A DNA stretch of 6,083 nucleotides from Microcaldota archaeon (GTDB taxonomy: Archaea; Iainarchaeota; Iainarchaeia; JAADDC01). Both the position numbers and the translations under genes were made by a program. The notes below the pieces were generated by a model. That model had not been told where the DNA came from. It saw nothing but the letters and a program-made list of their open reading frames with translations, and searched no databases. The DNA lies in assembly GCA_027074515.1 (NCBI GenBank), contig JALTCQ010000103.1:1-6083 (forward strand), read 5' to 3'. Below, piece after piece: positions 1-5,655 of this stretch; the first letter of the stretch is position 1; each line of letters starts with the position of its first letter.

Positions 1-1
1 C

Positions 2-868
2 CCCGGTGCTGTTCACGTTGTCACCCACGCCCATGCTGACCACACGGGAGCCGCCAGGAAGACTACAGTCATCACCACGCCCGGAACACACGAGATTCTT
101 CGCGTTCTCGGATATTCGACGTCAGAACCGCTTCGAGAGGGTGCAATACGTGTTTTTGGAGGGACCGAGGTTTCCTTCATTTCTGCAGGGCACATTCCTG
201 GCTCCGCTCAGGTGGTAGTGAACAACGGTCGAACTATTGTTGTGACTGGTGACTGGAAGATGGAGTCGGACGTTCTCGAGCCTGGCGCCGAGGTCCCAGA
301 ATCTCCAGATGTTCTCATTCTTGAGACAACGTTCAGCGCCCCACAGTATCGTTTTCCACCTCGCAAGGAAACGTACGAGCGCATGAAACGGTGGGTCTTC
401 GCGAATCTCGGTATTGGTAACCACGTCGTGCTTTTCGGCTATGCCACTGGCAAATCCCAGGAGCTCACGGCGCTCCTCAACTCTTGGGGCATCAGTCCCA
501 TCGTTCCGGAGCGCACCCATCTCATCAACCAGCTCTTTGGCTTGTCGGACATTTTGATAGGTTCTGGAGACTGGGAGAGGGTTTTCGATGAGCCGTCCGT
601 CTTTGTCTTGCCCCCTAACTTCTCTGACGTTCTTCCCGGTCTTGAAGCGGAGCTAAAGCGCCCCGTGGTTGCCAGATCTTGCTCTGGATGGGCTAGAAAC
701 GGCTTTCAACTCTCTTCCCACGGCGATTTTGAGCAAAGCATTAGATACGTGGAACGTGCAGAGCCGAAGACCATCCTCACGTATGGAGGGAACGCCGTTC
801 AGTTCGCTACGATCCTTCGAAGAATGGGCTACGATGCTGCACCTCTCCTTAGAACGGTTTTGATCTGA
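2..868 (+). CDS. Metallo-beta-lactamase/beta-CASP family nuclease, 5'-truncated
   Basis: The gene enters from the left; the reading frame is open from base 2, giving 288 visible residues. The metal-binding signature THAHADH lies at visible residues 8-14, followed by the third-motif His 64 in SAGHIPGSAQ and Asp 84 in VVTGDW. These match the zinc-binding ligands of the metallo-beta-lactamase fold. A beta-CASP part follows: acidic Glu 108 in ILETTF (motif A) and His 240 in SSHGDFEQS (motif B). The family contains zinc-dependent RNA and DNA nucleases such as the CPSF73/YSH1-like group (COG1236). This protein looks like the short archaeal type rather than the KH-domain termination factor, but the N-terminus is missing, so this is not certain. 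Where motif C usually has a His, the sequence reads ILTYGG, with Tyr. A GTG at 212 could be mistaken for the start, but it lies after the metal-binding motifs. Its natural substrate is unknown. Confidence 0.85.
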   Translation, partial: PGAVHVVTHAHADHTGAARKTTVITTPGTHEILRVLGYSTSEPLREGAIRVFGGTEVSFISAGHIPGSAQVVVNNGRTIVVTGDWKMESDVLEPGAEVPESPDVLILETTFSAPQYRFPPRKETYERMKRWVFANLGIGNHVVLFGYATGKSQELTALLNSWGISPIVPERTHLINQLFGLSDILIGSGDWERVFDEPSVFVLPPNFSDVLPGLEAELKRPVVARSCSGWARNGFQLSSHGDFEQSIRYVERAEPKTILTYGGNAVQFATILRRMGYDAAPLLRTVLI

Positions 869-880
869 GCGTTGAGAAGA

Positions 881-903
881 AGAAAGGGGAGAAAAACTCT
901 CCC
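881..903 (-). terminator. Hairpin plus pyrimidine tract, histone terminator
   Basis: On the minus strand, just after the histone stop codon, GGGAGA (903-898) pairs with TCTCCC (892-887) around a five-base T-rich loop. The tract that follows is pyrimidine-rich (CTTTCTTCTTC). Archaeal termination depends on T-rich tracts, so this fits the end of the histone transcript. On the plus strand the bases after the hairpin are not T-rich, so it is less likely to stop the converging nuclease gene. Assigned from sequence pattern only. Confidence 0.5.
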
Positions 904-915
904 GCTGGTCGGCGC

Positions 916-1131
916 TCAACCAAGGTTCATTGCCCTGGCCGCGAGCTTGATGTCGTCTGCAGTGATGGTCTTCCTCTTGGCGTGGCGTGCGTACTGCACG
1001 GCAGCCTCGGTTATCTGGCGTGCAAGGTCCTCAAGGATGTTGGCGAGAACCTTCACAGCCTCGTCAGAGACGCGCTCAGCGCCGGCCTTCCTAATCAACC
1101 TGTCAACAGGTGCCAACTGTAGCTCGGTCAT
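916..1131 (-). CDS. Archaeal histone (HMf family)
   Basis: This 71-residue protein is a single histone fold without tails. It wraps DNA as dimers that stack into longer nucleosome-like fibres. The sequence follows the Methanothermus HMf pattern: helix 1 around LAPVDRLIRKAG, loop 1 GAERVSDEA with the DNA-contacting Arg 20, a long central helix, loop 2 HAKRKTITADD with Lys 54 and Thr 55, and a short third helix. Gly 17 corresponds to Gly 16 of HMfB, which in HMf histones permits tight stacking of dimers. The frame stays open further upstream, but the ATG at 1131 is chosen. It has the ribosome binding site GGAGGTGG six bases ahead, it matches family length (about 66-70), and the promoter would place the mRNA start only about 15 bases before it. 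It converges with the nuclease gene and diverges from hef. Confidence 0.96.
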   Translation of the reverse strand: MTELQLAPVDRLIRKAGAERVSDEAVKVLANILEDLARQITEAAVQYARHAKRKTITADDIKLAARAMNLG

Positions 1132-1137
1132 GGTTTT

Positions 1138-1145
1138 CCACCTCC
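1138..1145 (-). promoter_or_regulatory. Ribosome binding site of histone gene
   Basis: The minus strand reads GGAGGTGG, six bases before the ATG at 1131. This fixes the start and rules out the longer upstream frame. Confidence 0.85.
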
Positions 1146-1167
1146 GCACTTCAATATACGAATTACC

Positions 1168-1184
1168 CATATAAATACTTTTCG
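1168..1184 (-). promoter_or_regulatory. BRE and TATA box of histone gene
   Basis: The minus strand reads CGAAAAG (1184-1178), a BRE-like purine run, followed by the TATA element TATTTATATG (1177-1168). A start about 25 bases downstream falls near 1147, immediately before the ribosome binding site, which fits a very short leader. The element is also AT-rich on the plus strand, so weak use toward hef cannot be excluded. Confidence 0.75.
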
Positions 1185-1241
1185 CTTTTTGCTCGCTGAT
1201 TGACGCAATCTGGCGTTGATGCAAGGGGCTCTCGACTACCT

Positions 1242-1250
1242 GAATATAAA
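1242..1250 (+). promoter_or_regulatory. Probable TATA box of hef
   Basis: GAATATAAA lies about 30 bases ahead of the ATG at 1276, the spacing expected for a leaderless archaeal mRNA. There is no ribosome binding site before that ATG, which agrees. The BRE is not obvious, so the call is moderate. Confidence 0.5.
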
Positions 1251-1275
1251 GCAGTTTCCAGACAATATCATACTG

Positions 1276-3582
1276 ATGGCCTCGACCCAGAGCATCGATT
1301 ACGTGGAGCACCCACTCATAAAACCGAAGACTGTGGAGGCCAGGCTTTATCAGCAGCTCATAGCCACGGCAGTCCTCGACAGGGGCAGCACCCTCGTGGT
1401 TGCACCAACTGCACTGGGTAAAACGGTCGTTGCAGCCCTCGTTATTGCTGAACGCCTGAGAAAGAACTCAAATGGTAAAATCCTTTTCCTCGCACCGACA
1501 AAACCCCTCGTTCTCCAGCACGCGGAATCGCTTCGAAGAATTCTTAACCTTCCAGAAGATGAAATCGTTGCGTTCACAGGTTCCCTCTCGCCGAAGAAGC
1601 GCGCGGAGCTCTGGAAGACTGCAAGGGTAGTTGTAGCCACACCGCAAACGGTAGAAAACGATCTCATCCGTGGCAACGTGGGCCTGAAGGATGTTGTGCT
1701 CCTCGTGGTGGATGAAGCACACCGCGCAGTGGGCAACTACCCATACGTGTTCATCGCAGAGCGATATGTCTCAGAGGCGGATGATCCGCTGGTTCTCGCA
1801 CTCACGGCATCCCCCGGCGGCAGCGTTGAAAAGATCCAGGAGGTTATGCGTAACCTGCACATCAATCACGTGGAGATACGGACTCCTGAAGACCCCGACG
1901 TCAAGCCATACGTCCAGAAGATCCGAACGCACTGGGTTCGCGTGGATCTACCCTCCGAGTTCAGGGAGGCAAAGCACCTGCTTGAAAGGGCCATTGCCAT
2001 TCGTCTCAGGCGGCTGAAAGAAATGGGCGTGGTGGATTCTGCGGATGTGCGCGCCTACTCAAAAAAGGATGTCTTGGGACTTCAGGAACGGCTCCAAGCG
2101 TCTGTTGCAGAGGATCCCAACAACCAGGATACTTATGAAGCCATACGCATTGTGTCTGAGATTCTCAAGATTCAGCACGCCCTTGAACTTCTCGAAACAC
2201 AGGGTGTGGCGGCTACCAACGCGTATCTGGAGCGTATTTTCTCTCGGTCATCCCTTTCATCCGCACCAAAGTCCTTGAAGCACGTGGCTCTGGATCCATA
2301 CGTCCAGGAAGTGCGTAGGATCGTTCGCCAGATGCATCTCCGCGGCTACGAGCACCCCAAGTTGGACCGCCTCGTGGAGATTCTATCACGGTTTTTCAGG
2401 GACCATCCAGACGCAAGGGCTATTGTCTTCACTCAGTACAGGGACACGGCAGCCAAGATCGTGGACGTTCTTTCAAAAGCGGCGGGTATTCGGCCCGTGC
2501 GCTTCGTTGGGCAGGCGTCTCGCGAAGGAGACAAGGGCCTAAACCAGAAAGAGCAAAAAGCAATACTCGACGCGTTCCGTTCGGGCGAATACAATGTCCT
2601 TGTGGCTACATCCGTGGCAGAAGAGGGTCTCGATATCCCTGCGGTGGACCTCGTTGTCTTCTACGAGGCGATTCCATCGGAAATTCGTAGCATTCAGCGT
2701 AGGGGACGAACAGGGCGTTTTGGGACGGGTGAAGTATACGTGCTCATCGCCAAGGGCACCCGGGACGAGGCGTATTACTGGTCCGCCCGCGCGAAGGAGC
2801 GCAGGATGATAGAAACCCTGAAGAAGCTGAAAGCAGTTTTTGATGCCAAGGATTCTGCCCAGAGAGCCATAACAGAGTTCGTTCAGCCGAAAAGAGAAGT
2901 ACAAGGCAGCAAAAAGAAGTATTTGGTCATCGCGGACTACAGAGAGCGTGCTTCCGGCGTCGTCAGAGCACTGGAATCATTCCCCGACGTCCACGTGTCC
3001 CTTAAACAGTTGCCCGTGGCTGACTACGTTGTTTCGGACCGAGTTGCCATAGAGCGCAAGAGTGCTGCAGATTTCGTGGCGTCCCTCATCGATGGACGAC
3101 TCTTCACGCAGGCCGCCGAACTTTCGTCCCACTTCGCGCGACCCGTTATCGTAATCGAGGGTGGTGATGTTTATTCGGTTCGGAATGTGCATCCCAACGC
3201 CATTCGCGGCGCAATATCCTCACTGATTGCTGACTACGGAATATCTCTTCTTTTCACGAAGGATCCTGGAGATACTGCCGCATTCATACGTGCACTTGCT
3301 CGCCGTGAGCAGGAGGAGGGCAGGGAAGTTCGAGTGCGCGGTGAGAAGAGAATACTATCCCTTCCTGAAATGCAGCAGTTCATAGTGGAGTCCTTGCCCT
3401 TCGTTGGACCGAAGCTTGCCAAGGAGTTGCTCCGGCATTTTGGGACAGTGGAATCTGTTTTCACGGCATCGGAGCGAGATCTTGCGCAGGTGGAGGGAAT
3501 CGGACCCAAAAAAGCGAAGGAAATCCGGAAGGTGCTCACTGAGCCATTCCCAGACTCGGAATCGGAGCATGACAACGCTTAG
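1276..3582 (+). CDS. hef: Hef, FANCM/XPF-type helicase-nuclease
   Basis: This 768-residue protein fuses a superfamily 2 helicase to an XPF-type nuclease and acts on stalled replication forks and branched DNA. Helicase motifs appear in order: motif I APTALGKT (43-50), Ia around APTKPLVLQH, DEAH (146-149), TASP (177-180), an insert of roughly 230-350, then VFTQYR (384-389), ATSVAEEGLD (444-453) and QRRGRTGR (474-481). The nuclease domain has IADYRE (552-557), Asp 583 in VADY and ERKSAAD (593-599), the ERKxxxD active site. Two helix-hairpin-helix motifs close the protein (about 707-754). Order and length resemble Pyrococcus Hef. The frame is open from a TTG at 1216, with an adjacent ATG at 1219. 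ATG 1276 is preferred because a TATA box sits about 30 bases ahead and the conserved part (LIKPKTVEARLYQ) begins soon after. Two oddities are Ala 46 where the family usually has the first P-loop Gly, and ADY in place of GDY in the nuclease. Confidence 0.95.
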   Translation: MASTQSIDYVEHPLIKPKTVEARLYQQLIATAVLDRGSTLVVAPTALGKTVVAALVIAERLRKNSNGKILFLAPTKPLVLQHAESLRRILNLPEDEIVAFTGSLSPKKRAELWKTARVVVATPQTVENDLIRGNVGLKDVVLLVVDEAHRAVGNYPYVFIAERYVSEADDPLVLALTASPGGSVEKIQEVMRNLHINHVEIRTPEDPDVKPYVQKIRTHWVRVDLPSEFREAKHLLERAIAIRLRRLKEMGVVDSADVRAYSKKDVLGLQERLQASVAEDPNNQDTYEAIRIVSEILKIQHALELLETQGVAATNAYLERIFSRSSLSSAPKSLKHVALDPYVQEVRRIVRQMHLRGYEHPKLDRLVEILSRFFRDHPDARAIVFTQYRDTAAKIVDVLSKAAGIRPVRFVGQASREGDKGLNQKEQKAILDAFRSGEYNVLVATSVAEEGLDIPAVDLVVFYEAIPSEIRSIQRRGRTGRFGTGEVYVLIAKGTRDEAYYWSARAKERRMIETLKKLKAVFDAKDSAQRAITEFVQPKREVQGSKKKYLVIADYRERASGVVRALESFPDVHVSLKQLPVADYVVSDRVAIERKSAADFVASLIDGRLFTQAAELSSHFARPVIVIEGGDVYSVRNVHPNAIRGAISSLIADYGISLLFTKDPGDTAAFIRALARREQEEGREVRVRGEKRILSLPEMQQFIVESLPFVGPKLAKELLRHFGTVESVFTASERDLAQVEGIGPKKAKEIRKVLTEPFPDSESEHDNA

Positions 3583-3587
3583 ACAGA

Positions 3588-3597
3588 TTTATAAATC
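3588..3597 (+). promoter_or_regulatory. TATA box of the rps8e-gar1-tfb cluster
   Basis: TTTATAAATC starts six bases after the hef stop codon and is the best TATA match in the gap. Transcription would begin near 3618-3622, leaving a leader of about 42 bases that includes the strong ribosome binding site. A second AT-rich stretch near 3636-3645 is too close to the start codon to serve, since it would remove the ribosome binding site. Confidence 0.6.
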
Positions 3598-3649
3598 TTC
3601 CCCCAGCCTATTGTAAAGTAGTGTGAATAATCCGTAAATTTTATGCATT

Positions 3650-3657
3650 AGGAGGTG
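3650..3657 (+). promoter_or_regulatory. Ribosome binding site of rps8e
   Basis: AGGAGGTG lies five bases before the TTG at 3663. This near-perfect site decides the unusual start codon. Confidence 0.9.
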
Positions 3658-3662
3658 TTCAC

Positions 3663-4049
3663 TTGGCAGTTTGGCACGGTAAGAGCAATAGGAAGTTCAC
3701 AGGCGGACTTAGAAGGACACTTCGCGCTCGTATGCGCAGGAAGAGGGAGATGGGCAGGCTTTCCGTGCTCACCACGCTTTCAGAGGCTGATGAGCGCAAG
3801 GTTATCCGTGTTCGCGGCGGTAACTACAAGGTTCGCCTGAAGAAGGCTGCATATGCCAATGTCGCGGATCCCAAGACCGGCAAGGTTCAGAAGGTCAAGA
3901 TCCTTTCCCTCGTGGAGAACAAAGCACACAGGCACTTCATTCGTTCTAACGTCATAACGAAGGGGGCCATCATCGAAACGGAGCTCGGCAAGGCCCGTGT
4001 CACGTCCAGGCCAAACCAGGACGGCGTGGTGAACGCCGTTCTACTGTAA
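3663..4049 (+). CDS. rps8e: Small ribosomal subunit protein eS8 (S8e)
   Basis: This 128-residue basic protein of the 30S subunit is shared by archaea and eukaryotes. The N-terminus MAVWHGKSNRKFTGG matches the conserved S8e start, and the Arg/Lys-rich segment after it (about 17-31) is expected to contact rRNA. The central block RGGNYKVRLKKA, with AYANV after it, and the C-terminal ITKGAIIETELGKARVTSRP are also typical of the family. The start codon is TTG; the family N-terminus begins exactly there and a strong ribosome binding site precedes it. Length is normal for archaeal S8e (about 125-130). It is the first gene of a cluster with gar1, 32 bases downstream, and tfb. Confidence 0.97.
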   Translation: MAVWHGKSNRKFTGGLRRTLRARMRRKREMGRLSVLTTLSEADERKVIRVRGGNYKVRLKKAAYANVADPKTGKVQKVKILSLVENKAHRHFIRSNVITKGAIIETELGKARVTSRPNQDGVVNAVLL

Positions 4050-4081
4050 TATTTTTACGATAGTTCATAGTGGGTGGTATT

Positions 4082-4345
4082 GTGAAGGGGACCGGCAGCA
4101 CATTTAAAAAGCTTGTGTTCGTGGGGGAGTACATGCATTCTGTTGGAAGATACATCGTCGCACAGGGCCGTGCCGACGCGGTTCCCCGCATTGGTGCGAC
4201 CGTTTTTGACAAGTATGGTCGGCGGCTTGGTGTGGTTACCGACGTGTTCGGCCCTGTTCGGTCCCCATTCCTAACGTTGAAGGGAAATAAAGCCCAGCAG
4301 TATTTTGCACGTGGGTCCGATCTGCTGGGCAAGGTATCCAGGTGA
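4082..4345 (+). CDS. gar1: H/ACA ribonucleoprotein subunit Gar1
   Basis: This 87-residue protein is a Gar1 homologue. In archaea Gar1 binds Cbf5 in the H/ACA guide particle that converts uridine to pseudouridine in rRNA and helps substrate loading and release. The conserved core is visible: RIGATVFDKYGRRLGVV (36-52) followed by TDVFGPVRSPF (53-63), the family's G-V-D-x(n)-G-x-V-x-D-V-F-G-P-V-x-x-P pattern in a small beta-barrel. No Gly/Arg tails are present, as usual in archaea. Two GTG starts are possible, 4070 and 4082. 4082 is chosen because GGTGG sits just before it, while 4070 has no such site. A T-rich stretch at 4050-4058 could act as a weak TATA box, but read-through from rps8e is as likely. 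Confidence 0.88.
   Translation: MKGTGSTFKKLVFVGEYMHSVGRYIVAQGRADAVPRIGATVFDKYGRRLGVVTDVFGPVRSPFLTLKGNKAQQYFARGSDLLGKVSR
4341..4345 (+). promoter_or_regulatory. Ribosome binding site of tfb inside the gar1 end
   Basis: GGTGA is made of the last bases of gar1, including its stop codon, and lies five bases before the ATG at 4351. This favours ATG 4351 over the overlapping GTG at 4342 and suggests coupled translation of gar1 and tfb. Confidence 0.7.
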
Positions 4346-4350
4346 TATTT

Positions 4351-5262
4351 ATGGGAAACAAGCTTGTATGTCCTGAGTGCGGCTCGAAGAACATCGTTTT
4401 CGACCGTACTCGCGGTGAATGGGTTTGCAGGGATTGTGGTTATGTCTTCGACGAGCCCGCGGTGGACTCTGGCCCGGAGTGGAGGGCCTTTGACTCTGAC
4501 CAGATGGAGGCGAGGGCACGTACTGGTGCGCCCATGAAGGAAACGAAGATTGGCAAGGGCCTCACAACGATCATAGACATGCATAACCGAGATACTCGTG
4601 GATCTCAGCTCGCACAGTCCACGAAGGCGCAGATGTTCCGCCTGCGCAAGTGGCACAAGCGAACCACAGTATCGTCCTCTACGGAAAGGAATCTTTCTGT
4701 TGCGCTCACGGAGATCAAGCGCATTGGATCTTACTTGAACCTTCCCGACGGTATCATAGAGGAGGCCGCCGCCCTATACCGTAAGGCTGTGGACAAGGGC
4801 CTCATACGGGGCAGGCTCATCGAGGCAGTGGTTGCTGCCGTCATCTACGCGGTCTGTCGCATTTACGGCATACCACGAACCCTTGACGAGATTTCCGAGG
4901 CATCTGGACTTTCCAAGAAGGATATTGGCAGGACTTACCGCTTCATCGTTAACGAGCTGGGCATAAAGGTGCCTCTCACAAACCCTGTTTATTATGTGCC
5001 GAAGTTTGCCAGCGCGCTGGGCCTCTCTGGAGAGGTGCAGGAAGAAGCAATCCGCATCCTGCAAAAAGCCATTGAAAAAGGCCTTCTTTCAGGCAGAGGA
5101 CCTACCGGCGTTGCAGCAGCGGCGGTTTACATTGCAGCACTTCTCAAGGGCGAGCGCAGGACGCAGAAGGAGGTTGCCGAGGTCGCAGGCGTCACGGAGG
5201 TCACGATACGCAACCGCTACCGCGAGCTGAAAAAGGAGCTAAACATTCCCGTGAACGCTTGA
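4351..5262 (+). CDS. tfb: Transcription initiation factor B (TFB, TFIIB homologue)
   Basis: This 303-residue protein bridges TBP bound at the TATA box and RNA polymerase. The N-terminal zinc ribbon uses Cys 7, 10, 26 and 29 (CPEC and CRDC). It is followed by the B-reader/linker region, about 31-105, which includes GPEWRAFD and the stretch RTGAPMKETKIGKGLTTIID. Two cyclin-like repeats follow at about 108-205 and 212-300. The last contains a helix-turn-helix (TQKEVAEVAGVTEVTIRNRY) that reads the BRE in the family. Length matches archaeal TFB (about 300). A GTG start at 4342 would overlap the gar1 stop, but ATG 4351 has the better ribosome binding site. It is last in the cluster and is followed by a T-rich terminator. 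No key residue appears to be missing. Confidence 0.97.
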   Translation: MGNKLVCPECGSKNIVFDRTRGEWVCRDCGYVFDEPAVDSGPEWRAFDSDQMEARARTGAPMKETKIGKGLTTIIDMHNRDTRGSQLAQSTKAQMFRLRKWHKRTTVSSSTERNLSVALTEIKRIGSYLNLPDGIIEEAAALYRKAVDKGLIRGRLIEAVVAAVIYAVCRIYGIPRTLDEISEASGLSKKDIGRTYRFIVNELGIKVPLTNPVYYVPKFASALGLSGEVQEEAIRILQKAIEKGLLSGRGPTGVAAAAVYIAALLKGERRTQKEVAEVAGVTEVTIRNRYRELKKELNIPVNA

Positions 5263-5280
5263 TTTTTATTCCCTATTTTT
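5263..5280 (+). terminator. T-rich terminator of tfb cluster
   Basis: Directly after the tfb stop codon come two runs of five T (5263-5267 and 5276-5280) separated by a few bases, the usual archaeal termination signal. The same AT-rich stretch is also the only plausible place for a TATA box ahead of the tRNA, so it may do both. Confidence 0.55.
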
Positions 5281-5296
5281 GTTCATAGTTTGTTAC

Positions 5297-5431
5297 GGGA
5301 CAGGTCGCGACCGCCATATCGGTCGACGCTGGCGCGAGGCCAGTTGCAAGCAACCGACCACACAATGGACTACCGTAGTGGCCCGCAGGGGTACAGGGGT
5401 GCAACCCCCGTGGGGGATGGCGGCTGTGCGC
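5297..5431 (+). other. GC-rich, hairpin-rich leader ahead of tRNA-Pro
   Basis: This stretch has no convincing protein gene. It is rich in G and C and folds readily. GGTCG (5303-5307) can close on CGACC (5355-5359), enclosing a CGACCG/CGGTCG hairpin (5308-5325), a CTGGC/GCCAG hairpin (5329-5343) and a small GTTG/CAAC hairpin (5343-5354). Farther on are the tandem octamers CAGGGGTA and CAGGGGTG (5386-5401) and a C-run/G-run hairpin (5405-5416). I see no TATA box inside it. It may be the transcribed tRNA leader or a separate small RNA; I recognise no known RNA family. Confidence 0.4.
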
Positions 5432-5507
5432 GGGGCCGTGGTGTAGCCTGGCCTAGCATTCAGGCTTCGGGAGCCTGAGATCCCGAGTTCGAATCTCGGC
5501 GGCCCCA
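5432..5507 (+). tRNA. tRNA-Pro, anticodon CGG
   Basis: A complete cloverleaf of 76 bases reads CCG proline codons. The acceptor stem is GGGGCCG (5432-5438) with CGGCCCC (5500-5506), and the discriminator base is A at 5507. The D stem GTGT/GCAT uses two G-U pairs. The anticodon stem CAGGC/GCCTG (5461-5465 and 5473-5477) holds loop TTCGGGA, giving anticodon C-G-G at 5468-5470. The T arm is CCGAG-TTCGAAT-CTCGG (5483-5499). There is no intron, and CCA is not encoded (TGG follows), so the CCA end must be added after transcription. The nearest AT-rich promoter-like sequence is about 150 bases upstream. Confidence 0.97.
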
Positions 5508-5508
5508 T

Positions 5509-5523
5509 GGGGGCACTGCCCCC
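5509..5523 (+). other. Hairpin in the tRNA 3' trailer
   Basis: GGGGGC (5509-5514) pairs perfectly with GCCCCC (5518-5523) around a three-base loop. It begins two bases after the discriminator base of the tRNA. It could influence 3' processing by RNase Z. Role inferred from position only. Confidence 0.45.
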
Positions 5524-5655
5524 TATAACCCCTGTGCGCTACCTTCGGTAGCCCTTTGTTTGTTCTCGTTGTTCAACTATTTGGTCAGCGGGCAGAGCGT
5601 GTTCAAAACTCGCCAGCCGCGTATCGGCTGGGTGGCTATCGCCCCTATAACCCCT
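5520..5655 (+). repeat. Pair of 14-base direct repeats
   Basis: The sequence CCCCTATAACCCCT occurs at 5520-5533 and again, identical, at 5642-5655. The starts are 122 bases apart. The sequence between the copies is not itself duplicated. Both copies are preceded by a G-rich stretch and a GCCCC run that can form a small hairpin. Confidence 0.6.
5538..5575 (+). terminator. Hairpin and T-rich stretch after tRNA-Pro
   Basis: GCTACC (5538-5543) pairs with GGTAGC (5547-5552) around TTC. The following 20 bases are rich in T (CCTTTGTTTGTTCTCGTTG). This is the first T-rich stretch after the tRNA and a likely end for its transcript. It has no long uninterrupted T run, so termination may be partial. 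Confidence 0.4.

Noticed and set aside
872..1174. A 100-residue plus-strand frame opposite the histone
   Set aside because: The minus-strand histone matches a known family throughout and has its own promoter and ribosome binding site; this is its shadow.
1216..1275. A longer Hef start at TTG 1216 or ATG 1219
   Set aside because: No ribosome binding site, and the probable TATA box at 1242-1250 lies inside the extension; family similarity begins only after residue 13 of the shorter form.
4000..4656. A 218-residue minus-strand frame across rps8e, gar1 and tfb
   Set aside because: It spans the ends of three well-supported genes in the opposite direction, has no recognisable motif and no promoter.
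5303..5363. An H/ACA guide RNA ending in ACACA, tempting because gar1 is nearby
   Set aside because: The upper stem has only five pairs and I find no kink-turn, so the defining features are missing.
5290..5508. Small reading frames on both strands across the tRNA, including a minus-strand one beginning MGPPRFELGISGS
   Set aside because: It is the antisense of tRNA-Pro. Peptides of this FELG-type are a known artefact of translating tRNA genes, and the region is clearly RNA-coding.
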